Assembly: GCF_014207745.1 (NCBI RefSeq)
Contig: NZ_JACHJB010000002.1
Span: forward strand, 186,001-250,000
DNA length: 64,000 bases
Direction of reading: 5' to 3'
DNA from: Nonomuraea muscovyensis
GTDB taxonomy: Bacteria; Actinomycetota; Actinomycetes; Streptosporangiales; Streptosporangiaceae
In this document: one piece after another, positions 39,703 through 47,971 of the stretch
Layout of the letters: the number at the start of each line of letters is the position of its first letter
How positions within the stretch are numbered: position 1 is the stretch's first letter
Made by a program: the position numbers and the translations under genes
Notes under the pieces: generated by a model
The model's database searches: none
What the model was told of the DNA's origin: nothing
The model's input: only the letters and a program-made list of their open reading frames with translations

Positions 39703-42444
39703 GTGCCCCCGACACATGCCGACATCTCCCTCGTGGGCCGGCGGCGGGAGACGTTCCGGCTCGACGCCCTGATCAGCGCGGCCGGGCAGGGGGAGGGGGG
39801 AGCCCTCGTGCTGCGCGGCGAGCCCGGCATCGGCAAGAGCGCGCTGCTGGACCACACGCGGCGGGCGGCGTCCGGGTTCCGGGTCATGCAGGCGTCCGGC
39901 GCCGAGTTCGAGATGGAGTTGCCGTTCGCGGCCCTGCACCAGCTCTGCGCGCCGGTACTCGGACATCGCGCCGGCCTGCCGGCGCCGCATCGCAAGGCTC
40001 TGGAGATCGCCTTCGGCCTCGACACGGGCACGCCGGACCCGCTGCTGGTCGGCATCGCCACGCTGGGGCTGCTCGCCGAGACGGCCGCGGAACAGCCGCT
40101 GCTGTGCGTGGTGGACGACGCGCAGTGGCTCGACCACGCCTCGGCCAAGGCCCTGGCGTTCCTCGCCCGCCGGGTCGCCGCCGAGCCGGTGGCCGTGGTG
40201 TTCGCCGTACGGGACCCGTCGCCCGAGCCGGCCCGGTCGCCCGAACTGGATGAGCTGCCGGCCCTGACCGTCGAAGGGCTGCCCGAGCCGGACGCGCGCG
40301 CCCTGCTGGGAGCCGAGCTGCACGCGCCCCTGGACGAGCAGGTCCGCGACCGGATCCTGGCCGAGGCGCGGGGCAACCCGCTCGCCCTGCTCGAACTGCC
40401 GCGCGGCGCCGGCCCTGGCGGGCTGGCCGGTGGCTTCGCGCTCCCGGTGACCTCGCCGCCCGCCGGCAGGATCGAACGCAGCTTCCAGGACAGGCTGGAA
40501 CGCCTGCCCGCCGGCGCGCGGCTGCTGCTGACCGTCGCGGCCGCCGACCCGGTCGGTGACCCGGGCCTGTTGTGGCGTGCGGCCGGCTCGCTCGGGATCG
40601 GCGCCGAGGGCGCGGAGGCGGCGGCGGCCTCGGGGCTGATCGAGTTCGGCATCCGGATCCGCTTCTGCCACCCGCTCGCCCGGTCGGTGGCCTACAGGTC
40701 CGCGGAGCCGGAGGAGCGGCGGCTGGCCCATCAGGCGCTGGCGTCGGCCACCGACCCGGCGGCCGACCCCGACCGGGTGGCCTGGCATCACGCCCAGGCC
40801 GGCACCGGGCCCGACGAGGAGATCGCGGCCGAACTCGACGCCTCCGCGGCCCGCGCCCAGTCCCGTGGCGGCGTGGCCGCCACCGCGGCCTTCCTCGAAC
40901 GGGCGGCGGCGCTGTCCGCAGACCCGGCCCGCCGCGTCGATCGGCTCCTCGCCGCGGCCCAGGCCAAGCTGGCCGTCGGCGACTTCGACCGGACCGCCGA
41001 GCTGCTGGCCGCCGCGACGACCGCCACCGCCATGACCGGCACCGCCATGACCGCCACCGCGACGACCGGCACCGCCATGACCGGCACGGCGCGGCAGCTC
41101 GCCCAGGCCGACCTCCTGCGGGGCCGGCTGTCGTTCGTCCGGCACCGTGGAGCCGACGCCATCGCCTGCCTGCTCGGCGCGGCGCGCCGCCTGACGCAGG
41201 TGGACCCGGCGTGGTCGCGTGCCTGCTATCTGGACGCGATCGAGATGGGCATCCTGACCGGCGGCCTCGACGCCGTCGTGCGGGAGGCCGCAGCCGCCCC
41301 CGCCGCCGGCCCCGCCGGTTCGGTCGCCCTGCTGGAGGCCCTGGTCAGCCTGGTCACCGACGGGCCCCGGGAGGCGGTCCCCGCGCTCCGCCCGCTCGTC
41401 TCCGACACCGGCCACGAGGAATGGACGCGGCGGCCGTCGCTCGCCTCGCTGCTCGCCGTGGAGGTCTGGGACTTCGACGCCTACCTGGGCATCGGCCACC
41501 GCATCGTGGAGCTGGGCCGCCGGTCGGGCTCGTTCTTCACGCTGCCCATCGGGCTGGCCATGGCCGCCACCGCGAACGTCCACGCCGGCGACTTCGGCGC
41601 GGCCGTCGAGATGATCTCCGAAGGGGCCGCGATCGCCGAGGCCACCGGCGCCTCGCCGCTGTTCTATCCTCGGATCCACCTGGCCGCGCTCCGCGGGCGC
41701 AGGCGCGAGGCCGTGGAGCTGTTCGACGCCGTGCTCGCGGCCGGCCCGCTCATGTCGATCAGCGTCCACTGGGGGACGGCCGTGCTGAACAACGGCCTCG
41801 CCGACTATCCCGCCGCGTTCGCCGCGGCCCGGCAGGCCGTCGCCTCCGGTGACCTGGCCACCGCCGGACTCGCCCTGCCCGAGCTGATCGAGGCGGCGCT
41901 CCGGTGCGGCGAGCACGAACCGGCCGCGTCGGCGCTGCGCGCGCTGACCGAGCGGACCCGGGCGGGCGGCGCCTGGGGGCTCGGCGTGCAGGCGTACACC
42001 CGGGCGCTGGTCACCGGCGACGAGCCCTCGTTCCAGGAGGCGATCGACCGTCTCGACGGCACCAGGGCGGTCGTCTACCAGGCCCGGGCGCACCTGCTGT
42101 ACGGCGAGTGGCTGCGCCGCCAGGGGCGGCGGCGTGAGGCACGCGAACGGCTGCGCCACGCGCACTGCCTGTTCTCGGACATCGGGATGGAGGCGTTCGC
42201 CGCCCGCGCCGCGGGGGAACTCCGCGCGACCGGCGAGCGGGCTCGCAACCGGGCCCATCCGGCCGGCGACCGGCTCACCATGCAGGAGGTCCACATCGCC
42301 CGCCTGGTGGCGGGCGGCGCGACGTCCAAGGAGGTCGCCGCCCGGCTGTTCCTCAGCCCGCGCACGGTCGACGCCCACCTGCGCAACATCTTCAGGAAGC
42401 TCGACATCACCTCGCGCAGGCAGCTCCGCGACATCGATCTGTAG
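39703..42444 (+). CDS. LuxR-family regulator with AAA-type ATPase (LAL)
   Basis: 913 residues from a GTG at 39703; no strong ribosome site is present. Walker A GEPGIGKS at 39-46 and Walker B LLCVVDDAQWLD at about 133-144, then a long helical TPR-like region, and a C-terminal LuxR HTH (LTMQEVHIARLVAGG to residue 913). This is the large ATP-binding LuxR class found as pathway activators. It begins 23 bases after the multicopper oxidase gene on the same strand, so it may be co-transcribed and may control that gene or the divergent oxygenase operon. A Thr/Ala/Met repeat encoded by a DNA tandem repeat interrupts the TPR region. Confidence 0.88.
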   Translation: MPPTHADISLVGRRRETFRLDALISAAGQGEGGALVLRGEPGIGKSALLDHTRRAASGFRVMQASGAEFEMELPFAALHQLCAPVLGHRAGLPAPHRKALEIAFGLDTGTPDPLLVGIATLGLLAETAAEQPLLCVVDDAQWLDHASAKALAFLARRVAAEPVAVVFAVRDPSPEPARSPELDELPALTVEGLPEPDARALLGAELHAPLDEQVRDRILAEARGNPLALLELPRGAGPGGLAGGFALPVTSPPAGRIERSFQDRLERLPAGARLLLTVAAADPVGDPGLLWRAAGSLGIGAEGAEAAAASGLIEFGIRIRFCHPLARSVAYRSAEPEERRLAHQALASATDPAADPDRVAWHHAQAGTGPDEEIAAELDASAARAQSRGGVAATAAFLERAAALSADPARRVDRLLAAAQAKLAVGDFDRTAELLAAATTATAMTGTAMTATATTGTAMTGTARQLAQADLLRGRLSFVRHRGADAIACLLGAARRLTQVDPAWSRACYLDAIEMGILTGGLDAVVREAAAAPAAGPAGSVALLEALVSLVTDGPREAVPALRPLVSDTGHEEWTRRPSLASLLAVEVWDFDAYLGIGHRIVELGRRSGSFFTLPIGLAMAATANVHAGDFGAAVEMISEGAAIAEATGASPLFYPRIHLAALRGRRREAVELFDAVLAAGPLMSISVHWGTAVLNNGLADYPAAFAAARQAVASGDLATAGLALPELIEAALRCGEHEPAASALRALTERTRAGGAWGLGVQAYTRALVTGDEPSFQEAIDRLDGTRAVVYQARAHLLYGEWLRRQGRRREARERLRHAHCLFSDIGMEAFAARAAGELRATGERARNRAHPAGDRLTMQEVHIARLVAGGATSKEVAARLFLSPRTVDAHLRNIFRKLDITSRRQLRDIDL
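41021..41090 (+). repeat. in-frame tandem repeat inside the LuxR gene
   Basis: About four to five copies of a 15-18 bp unit based on ACCGCCATGACCGGC, coding for T-A-M-T-G/T-A-T repeats between two helical repeats of the regulator. Multiples of three keep the frame, so length variation would be tolerated. Confidence 0.7.
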
Positions 42445-42561
42445 CGGCCGCCCCTCAGCTCGGCATCGGTCCATACCACCGCGATAGGTGCAAGATGACT
42501 TGTCCCCGGGCGGCGCCGTGGCGCCTACCGTGACAGCACCCCCACTGTCCGAGGAGACACG

Positions 42562-43083
42562 ATGCCCAACCCCCTCCGTCTCGCGCTCTCTGTCGTCCTC
42601 ACTCTCGCGTTCCTGCTGGCCACCTCGCCCGCGCAGGCCGCGTCCCTGGTCAGGGTCCTGCGGTACGACGCCAGCCGGGCGGCGGAGTTCCGCGGCGCGG
42701 TGGACCAGGCCGCGCAGATCTGGAACTCCAGCGTCACGAATGTCCGCCTCGTGGCCGGCACCCCCGCCCACTTCGTCGTCGTCGCCGACAACGGCTGGCC
42801 CCGCGCACTGCCCACCAGCCTGGGCCGGGGCACCATCTGGATGGGCAGGCAAGCCACCTCGCAGGGCTACCACCCGGTGCGCATCGCCGCCCACGAGATC
42901 GGCCACATCTTAGGACTGCCCGACCGGCGCACCGGCCTCTGCTCCGACCTGATGTCCGGCTCCAGCGCTCCGGTGAGCTGCGCGAACGCCAACCCGAGCG
43001 CGGCCGAGCGGGCCGAGGTGGAGCGCAACTTCACCGGTAGCACCCCGCTGGTCGAGTTCGGCCGGCTGCACGTGGACCGCTGA
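42562..43083 (+). CDS. snpA: snapalysin-type secreted zinc metalloprotease
   Basis: 173 residues; ATG after GAGGAG. Signal peptide residues 1-27 (AQA/A). The mature part carries HEIGHILGLPD, the M7 signature HExxHxxGxxD in which H111, H115 and D121 bind zinc and E112 is the general base; the Asp ligand is specific to snapalysin. Two cysteines after it (CSDLMSG and VSCANANP) form the expected disulfide, and DLMSG is the Met-turn. Length is normal for mature snapalysin with only a short propeptide. It digests proteins, notably casein, outside the cell. In Streptomyces the gene is usually paired with a LysR activator; none is present here. Confidence 0.92.
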   Translation: MPNPLRLALSVVLTLAFLLATSPAQAASLVRVLRYDASRAAEFRGAVDQAAQIWNSSVTNVRLVAGTPAHFVVVADNGWPRALPTSLGRGTIWMGRQATSQGYHPVRIAAHEIGHILGLPDRRTGLCSDLMSGSSAPVSCANANPSAAERAEVERNFTGSTPLVEFGRLHVDR

Positions 43084-43107
43084 ACCCGGGCGCACCCGGC
43101 CACGAAC

Positions 43108-43138
43108 GCGGCCCGCACCCCTCGGGGATGCGGGCCGC
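43108..43138. terminator. terminator after the snapalysin gene
   Basis: GCGGCCCGCA pairs with TGCGGGCCGC, with further inner CCCC/GGGG pairing around TC. Confidence 0.75.
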
Positions 43139-43182
43139 CGGCACAGCTCACCACCGTTCCCGGCGCAGGACCTCATCCCTCG

Positions 43183-43212
43183 GGATCCGCCCGGCTCGAG
43201 CCGGGCGGATCC
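43183..43212. terminator. 30-bp perfect palindrome between converging genes
   Basis: GGATCCGCCCGGCTC followed at once by its exact complement. It is placed before the 3' end of the converging XRE gene and probably ends that transcript. Confidence 0.65.
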
Positions 43213-43278
43213 GTCCGGGCGGAAGCGGCGCACGGCGGCGGGTGTGTGGGCGAAACCCAGGGCCGCGCCGCCGGATCG

Positions 43279-44139
43279 TCAGGCGCCCGACCGAGGGCGC
43301 GCGTCGTGCCGGGGCGCCGTCCAGTTGGCGAGGAGCTGGATGGCCTGGGCGGTTTCGGAGCCCGGTTCGACGTTGTAGACGCACAGGGTCTGGTCGGCGT
43401 CGCCGGGAGGCTGGAGGGACTCGTAGGAGAAGTGCAGATCCCCGACGAGGGGGTGGCGGTAGTGCTTGGTGCCATACGTGCGGCGCAGCACGCGGTGGTC
43501 GTTCCACCACGAGCTGAACTCGGGCGAGCGCAGGGTGAGTTCGCCGACGAGGTCGGCGAGCTGGCGGTCGTGGGGGTGGCGGCCGGCTTCGAGGCGGAGG
43601 ACGGCGACGGTTTCGGCGGCGATCCGTTCCCAGTCGCCGACGCGTTGGCGGGCCTCGGGATCCAGCAGATAGTAGCGGGCGAGATTGCGCTGCGGTACGG
43701 GCAGGGCGTCGAAGTCGGTCAGGACCTCGCGGGCGAGGCGGTTGGCGGCCAGGACGTCCGTGCGGCGGCCGAGGATGAAGGCGGGCACGTGGTCGAGGGT
43801 CCGCAGCATCAGGTGGAGCCCGGGCCGGACCCGCTGCGGACTCGCGGGGGCCCGGCGGACGGGGCGTGCCAGCAGGTCGGTGAGGTGTTCACGTTCGGCG
43901 AGGTCGAGCTGGAGGGCACGCGCGAGGGCCTCGACCACTTCCGGGGAGGGGTTGCCGGCGCGGCCCTGTTCCAGGCGGGTGTAGTACTCGGTGCTCACCC
44001 CGGCCAGCCGGGCGACCTCGTCCCGGCGCAGGCCGGGCACGCGGCGGGCGCGGCCGTCGGCGGGCAGCCCCGCCTGGTCGGAGGTGATCCGGGCACGGCG
44101 TGAGCGCAGGAAGTCGGCGAGCTCGCGACTACGGTCCAT
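43279..44139 (-). CDS. XRE-family regulator with MmyB-like ligand domain
   Basis: 286 residues from the ATG at 44139, preceded by TGAGGGG. N-terminal HTH: MDRSRELADFLRSRRARIT, VPGLRRDEVARLAGVSTEYY and TRLEQGRAGNPSPEVVEALA. The C-terminal 180 residues form an MmyB-like/PAS-like ligand domain (HLMLRTLDHVPAFILGRRTD, NLARYYLLDPEAR, WWNDHRVLRR). This class is nearly always divergent from an SDR oxidoreductase gene, as here, and is expected to control it. Confidence 0.9.
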   Translation of the reverse strand: MDRSRELADFLRSRRARITSDQAGLPADGRARRVPGLRRDEVARLAGVSTEYYTRLEQGRAGNPSPEVVEALARALQLDLAEREHLTDLLARPVRRAPASPQRVRPGLHLMLRTLDHVPAFILGRRTDVLAANRLAREVLTDFDALPVPQRNLARYYLLDPEARQRVGDWERIAAETVAVLRLEAGRHPHDRQLADLVGELTLRSPEFSSWWNDHRVLRRTYGTKHYRHPLVGDLHFSYESLQPPGDADQTLCVYNVEPGSETAQAIQLLANWTAPRHDARPRSGA

Positions 44140-44341
44140 ACCCCTCAGTGTGGGCCAACCAGGGGGTGCCATGCCTTCGGTGGGGTGGCCCCACCGGTAC
44201 CTGCCTCACGGAGACCTGCCTGGCCAGGGCATGTTCGGGCGCTCCGCGGAGTCGTGCCGGCTGGTGTGCTGGTGAAGGGGAACGCGGCGACCGGCCGCGA
44301 CCCCGTACCTCTCATCTCGCCCACCCGGAAAGGCGCGCACC

Positions 44342-45118
44342 ATGACCACACAGACCTCTGCCCGTCCCCTCGCCGGCCGCGTGGCGGTCGTCACCGGCGC
44401 CTCCAGCGGAATCGGCGAGGCCTCGGCCGAGCATCTGGCCGAGCTGGGCGCACGTGTCGTCGTCCTGGCGCGGCGTGCGGACCGGCTGGACGATCTGGTC
44501 GCCAGGATCGAGAAGAACGGCGGCAGCGCCCGTGCGCTGGCGCTCGACGTGACCGACGTGGCGGCGGTGCGAGCGGCCGCCGACCGTGTCGTGGCCGAGC
44601 TGGGCGGCGCCGACCTGCTGTTCAACAACGCGGGGGTGATGCTCCCGGCCCCGGTCGAGGAGCTGGCCACCGACCAGTGGCAGCGTCAGATCGACCTCAA
44701 CGTCACCGGACTGATGAACGTCGTCGGCGCGTTCACGCCCCAGCTCGTCGAGGCTGCGGGTGAGCGCGGGGTGGCCGACCTCATCAACACCTCGTCGATC
44801 GCGGCGCAGAACATCTTCCCGAACTTCGCCGTGTACTCGGCGACCAAGGCGTACGTCACCCATCTGTCCCGCCATCTGCGGGCCGAGCTGGGTGCGAAGA
44901 ACGTGCGGGTCTGCGCGATCGAGCCGGGCATCGTCGGGACCGAGTTGCAGAGCCACGTCACCGACGAGGGCGCGCTGGCGTGGCTGGAGGGCTCCAAGCA
45001 GGCGATGGAGTGGCTCACGCCCCAGGACGTCGCGCAGACGGTCGGGTTCGTCGCGACTCTCCCGCCGAGGGTGAACATGCAGCAGATCACCGTCATGCCC
45101 ACCGGCCAGCCCAGCTGA
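44342..45118 (+). CDS. SDR-family oxidoreductase
   Basis: 258 residues; ATG with GGAAAGG upstream. Classical SDR motifs: TGASSGIG (cofactor loop), NNAGV, the catalytic serine in NTSSIA, and YSATK (Tyr and Lys). ARR after the second strand suggests preference for NADPH. The substrate is unknown; the closest types are YdfG-like serine or 3-hydroxy acid dehydrogenases. Divergent from the XRE regulator; a strong terminator follows. Confidence 0.92.
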   Translation: MTTQTSARPLAGRVAVVTGASSGIGEASAEHLAELGARVVVLARRADRLDDLVARIEKNGGSARALALDVTDVAAVRAAADRVVAELGGADLLFNNAGVMLPAPVEELATDQWQRQIDLNVTGLMNVVGAFTPQLVEAAGERGVADLINTSSIAAQNIFPNFAVYSATKAYVTHLSRHLRAELGAKNVRVCAIEPGIVGTELQSHVTDEGALAWLEGSKQAMEWLTPQDVAQTVGFVATLPPRVNMQQITVMPTGQPS

Positions 45119-45137
45119 CCGTCCCCCCTCGCGGCGT

Positions 45138-45163
45138 GCCTTCGCCCCGCGCGGGGCGAAGGC
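45138..45163 (+). terminator. terminator after the SDR gene
   Basis: Perfect 26-bp palindrome (GCCTTCGCCCCGC and its complement), 20 bases after the stop, followed by GTTGT. Confidence 0.8.
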
Positions 45164-45191
45164 GTTGTCGTGGAAGGCCCTCCCCAGGAGC

Positions 45192-45431
45192 TCAGTCGAA
45201 CTCGGGCATTCGCAGGCGCCAGCGCTGGTTGGGTCCGTTCACGCAGTTGGCCTGCAGGACGTTGGCGCCGTGGGCGTGGCCGGAGTCCTGGACGTCGAGG
45301 CACTTGCCGCTGTGCTCGACGACGATCTCGTGGTAGACGGGCTCGGCCACGGCCGGGGATGGAGCGGCCATCGTCGTCACCAGAGTGGATGCGGCGGCCA
45401 ACACGAGGAGGCCACGGTTCATGGCGTGCAC
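45192..45431 (-). CDS. small secreted ricin-type lectin-like protein
   Basis: 79 residues from a GTG at 45431, seven bases after GGAAGG; an ATG nine bases later is possible. Residues 4-30 form a signal peptide (GLLVLAAASTLVTTMA, AVA/E). The mature part is only about 50 residues: HSGKCLDVQDSGHAHGANVL and NCVNGPNQRWRL, i.e. one beta-trefoil lobe with the QxW-like motif. A full ricin B domain has three lobes, so this is either a minimal one-lobe protein that could oligomerise or a remnant of a larger lectin. The two cysteines would pair. Confidence 0.7.
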   Translation of the reverse strand: MHAMNRGLLVLAAASTLVTTMAAPSPAVAEPVYHEIVVEHSGKCLDVQDSGHAHGANVLQANCVNGPNQRWRLRMPEFD

Positions 45432-45543
45432 AAGATTTCCTTCCTGCCGGGCGGATCTGGGTGCGGCACGGTCGTCGCCGTGGCGGCCTGGGCGGCCGCC
45501 GGGACGCCGGCGAGGAGGGTGCGGGCCGCCGAGGGCCCGGCGG

Positions 45544-46008
45544 TCACCGGACGGGGGCCGGCGGCCGGGTGGCCGGACGCCCGTAGCCGGGCCGTGCCGA
45601 GTGGTCGACGCCGTGCGCCGCCCAGGTGTAGAGGTGCAGTTCGAGGTCGTCGGGGTCGTTGAACACCAGCAGCCAGCCGATGGAGGCCTCGATGACCGGC
45701 GAGTGCGCGATGCCGAGCTCGTCGAGGTGGCCGGCCCACGCCTGGACGTCGGCGTGGTCCTGGATCGCGAAGCCGATCGGGTCGAAGCCCCGGCAGCCCG
45801 CCGCGGCCCCCGGGTTCTCGCGGAGCGCGACGAGGACGTCACCGAGGCCGGCGATCTCGCCCGCCACGCCGCGCACGACGCCGTCGCCATCGGGGAACTC
45901 CATGGTCACCGTGAGGCCGAAGACGCGTTCGTACCAGCTCCGCGAGCGGGGGAGGTCGGTGACCGGGATCTTCACGTGATGGATTCCGGCGAGCTGGGGG
46001 CGGGGCAT
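45544..46008 (-). CDS. VOC-family (glyoxalase/dioxygenase fold) protein
   Basis: 154 residues; ATG with GGGAGG upstream. GIHHVKIPVTDLPRSRSWYE is the typical opening, with H10/H11 as a possible metal ligand, and the second half ends FNDPDDLELHLYTW with a Glu and His that could complete the site. Roles in this fold range from resistance by sequestration to isomerases and dioxygenases. Divergent from a TetR gene, with a palindromic site between them that probably controls both. Confidence 0.88.
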   Translation of the reverse strand: MPRPQLAGIHHVKIPVTDLPRSRSWYERVFGLTVTMEFPDGDGVVRGVAGEIAGLGDVLVALRENPGAAAGCRGFDPIGFAIQDHADVQAWAGHLDELGIAHSPVIEASIGWLLVFNDPDDLELHLYTWAAHGVDHSARPGYGRPATRPPAPVR

Positions 46009-46021
46009 GGAGGCCTCCCTA

Positions 46022-46050
46022 AATTGGGCGCAGTATCACTGCGGCTAATT
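46022..46050. promoter_or_regulatory. TetR operator between VOC and TetR genes
   Basis: Central perfect palindrome CGCAGT-ATC-ACTGCG (46029-46043), extended by AATT on both sides with a few mismatches. It lies in the 60-base gap between the divergent genes and should be bound by the TetR protein encoded next to it. Confidence 0.75.
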
Positions 46051-46068
46051 GAGCCTAGAATGCTCCCC

Positions 46069-46719
46069 ATGGCCGAACCCGTCAAGAGGCAATACCGATC
46101 GGCGAAGCGCGCCGCCGCCGCGGCCGCCACCCGCGCCCGCATCCGGGAGGCGGCCGCCCGGCTCTTCGTCGAGCAGGGCTACGTCGCCACGACGATGCGA
46201 GAGGTCGCGACGTCGGCGGGGGTGGGTGAGCGCACCCTGTACGACGCGTTCCCGACCAAGGCCGCACTGTTCGGACACACCCTCGGGGTGGCGACCGTCG
46301 GAGACGAGGCGCCGGTGCGCGTGGCCGAGCGGTCCGAGGTGCTCTCGGCGCAGGCCGAACCCGACGTCGAGGAAGCGATCGCGCGGACCGTCTCCTACGC
46401 CACCGACCTGCTGGACCGTGCCGGCGACCTCATCATGGTCAGCGTCGAGGCGGCCGGCGCCGACCCGGACATGCGGGCGGCCGCCGACGCCGGGGCGCGA
46501 GCGACCTATGAGGTGTACCTGGCGCTCACCCGGTCCCTGCACCAGCGCGGCGCCCTGCGGCCGGGCTTCGACGCCGCGGCCGCCGCCGACATCGTGTACG
46601 CCCTGGCCTCCCCGCACATGCACCAGCTCCTGTGCCGGCACCGTGGCTGGCCCCTGGAGCGCTACCGTGCGTGGCTGCAGGACGCGCTGGTGCGCGAGCT
46701 GCTGGATCCGGCCGGGTGA
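46069..46719 (+). CDS. TetR-family transcriptional regulator
   Basis: 216 residues from the ATG at 46069 (an ATG three codons earlier is possible; neither has a clear ribosome site, so the mRNA may be short-leadered). HTH: ATRARIREAAARLFVEQGYV, ATTMREVATSAGVGERTLYD and AFPTKAALFGHTL. Ligand domain helical and not specific. Divergent from the VOC gene; probable autorepressor through the palindrome in the gap. Confidence 0.87.
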   Translation: MAEPVKRQYRSAKRAAAAAATRARIREAAARLFVEQGYVATTMREVATSAGVGERTLYDAFPTKAALFGHTLGVATVGDEAPVRVAERSEVLSAQAEPDVEEAIARTVSYATDLLDRAGDLIMVSVEAAGADPDMRAAADAGARATYEVYLALTRSLHQRGALRPGFDAAAAADIVYALASPHMHQLLCRHRGWPLERYRAWLQDALVRELLDPAG

Positions 46720-46785
46720 CTCCCGCGGCCTGAGGCGATCCGCCGCGCAGGCGCAGCGGATCGGAGCCCGGCTGCCGGGCCGTCC

Positions 46786-46791
46786 TACTAT
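46786..46791 (+). promoter_or_regulatory. -10 element of the lacI gene, leaderless start
   Basis: TACTAT is a near-consensus -10, seven bases before the GTG at 46798. A transcript starting there would be leaderless, which fits the absence of a ribosome site. No good -35 is visible. Confidence 0.45.
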
Positions 46792-46797
46792 GTGATC

Positions 46798-47835
46798 GTG
46801 AGTACGAGCCCTCGACGTGCGCCTCGCGGTGCGGCCCCGCCCAGCATCCGCGACGTCGCCGCCGCCGCGGGGGTGTCTTACCAGACCGTCTCCCGCGTGC
46901 TGAACGAGTCGCCGCGCGTGCGTCCCGAGACGCGCACCGCGGTGCTGGCGGCCATCGAGCGGCTGGGGTTCCGGCCCAGCCGGACCGCTCGCGCGCTGAG
47001 CCTGGGCCGGGCCCGCGCCATCACCGTGGTGACCTCCAACACCGTGCTGTACGGCTATGCCGCCACGCTGCAGGGAGTCGAGGAGGCCGCCCGCGCCGAG
47101 GGCATGGCCGTGGGCGTGAGAGTGGTGGAGTCGGCCGAGCCCGCCGAGGTCAAGCAGACCGTCGACTATGTGAGCGACGGCAGTGCGGGCGGCGTGGTGG
47201 TGATCGCCTTCGATCCGCCGGGCGTCGCGGTGCTGGAGGCGCTGCCGGAGCACGTGCCCGCCGTCGCCGCCGCGGAGCCGGCCGCGCCCGACCGGGGGCG
47301 GGTGGCGATCACGCTGGACGAGCGGCGTGCCGCGACCGATGCCACGCGGCACCTGCTGGCGCTGGGCCATCGCACCGTGCACCACGTGGCGATCCCGTCG
47401 GAGGGCGGCGCCGGGGGGCGGCTGGCGGGGTGGCGCGACGCGCTGCAACGGGCCGGTGCGCAGATCCCCGACGTGCTGGGGTGCGGCTGGGACATCTCCT
47501 CCGCCTACGCGGCCGGGCAGCGGCTGGCCGCGCGTGACGACGTGACCGCCATCCTCTGCGGCAACGACGACATCGCCCAGGGGGTGCGTCGGGCGCTGTA
47601 CGACGCGGGCAAGGACGTGCCCGGCGACGTGAGCATCGTCGGCTTCGACGACATTCCGGGCTCGGCGTACTGGACGCCCGCGCTGACCACCGTGCGGATG
47701 GACTTCGTCGGGCTCGGGCGGGCCTGTTTCCGCGCGGCCGTGGCCGAACTGACCGGCGAGGCGCAGCCCCGGGCGGACCTCGTGCCGCCGAGCCTGGTGG
47801 TGCGCGAGTCCACCGCGCCTCCGTCCCGTGGCTGA
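46798..47835 (+). CDS. LacI-family transcriptional regulator
   Basis: 345 residues from the GTG at 46798; a GTG two codons earlier is less consistent with the -10 element. The HTH with hinge helix reads SIRDVAAAAGVSYQTVSRVL, NESPRVRPETRTAVLAAIER and RTARALSLG. The C-terminal periplasmic-binding-like domain is complete (GGVVVIAFD, TAILCGNDDIAQGVRRAL, ISIVGFDDI-type strand, WTPALTTV). It is followed by two perfect operator-like palindromes and then the GH36/ABC genes, so it should repress them until a galactoside-type inducer appears. Confidence 0.92.
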   Translation: MSTSPRRAPRGAAPPSIRDVAAAAGVSYQTVSRVLNESPRVRPETRTAVLAAIERLGFRPSRTARALSLGRARAITVVTSNTVLYGYAATLQGVEEAARAEGMAVGVRVVESAEPAEVKQTVDYVSDGSAGGVVVIAFDPPGVAVLEALPEHVPAVAAAEPAAPDRGRVAITLDERRAATDATRHLLALGHRTVHHVAIPSEGGAGGRLAGWRDALQRAGAQIPDVLGCGWDISSAYAAGQRLAARDDVTAILCGNDDIAQGVRRALYDAGKDVPGDVSIVGFDDIPGSAYWTPALTTVRMDFVGLGRACFRAAVAELTGEAQPRADLVPPSLVVRESTAPPSRG

Positions 47836-47879
47836 AACCCGAACGTAACGATCCCGCAAAGAGGCCTTCCCTCCGCATC

Positions 47880-47895
47880 GTGTGACCGCTCACAC
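47880..47895 (+). promoter_or_regulatory. LacI operator O1
   Basis: GTGTGA-CCGC-TCACAC, inverted repeat with 6-bp arms, 45 bases past the lacI stop and ahead of the GH36 gene. Its centre lies 30 bases from that of O2. Confidence 0.8.
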
Positions 47896-47909
47896 TGGCG
47901 CTCAGACAC

Positions 47910-47925
47910 ATGTGACCGGTCACAT
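47910..47925 (+). promoter_or_regulatory. LacI operator O2
   Basis: ATGTGACCGGTCACAT, a perfect 16-bp palindrome. It shares TGTGACCG and TCACA with O1, on the same face of the helix (about three turns away). Confidence 0.85.
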
Positions 47926-47971
47926 CGCCTCGGGGGCGATGCGACCGCCTCACCCGGAAAGAGAGCTCTTG

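Noticed and set aside
35012-39715. A 4.7-kb minus-strand open frame covering several genes
   Set aside because: Only its 3' third is a real protein (the carotenoid/stilbene oxygenase). The rest runs antisense through the MFS and oxidase region with no family similarity.
39619-42906. A 3.3-kb open frame antisense to the LuxR regulator
   Set aside because: Gly/Arg/Gln-rich low-complexity translation without any motif; the plus-strand LuxR protein explains the region.
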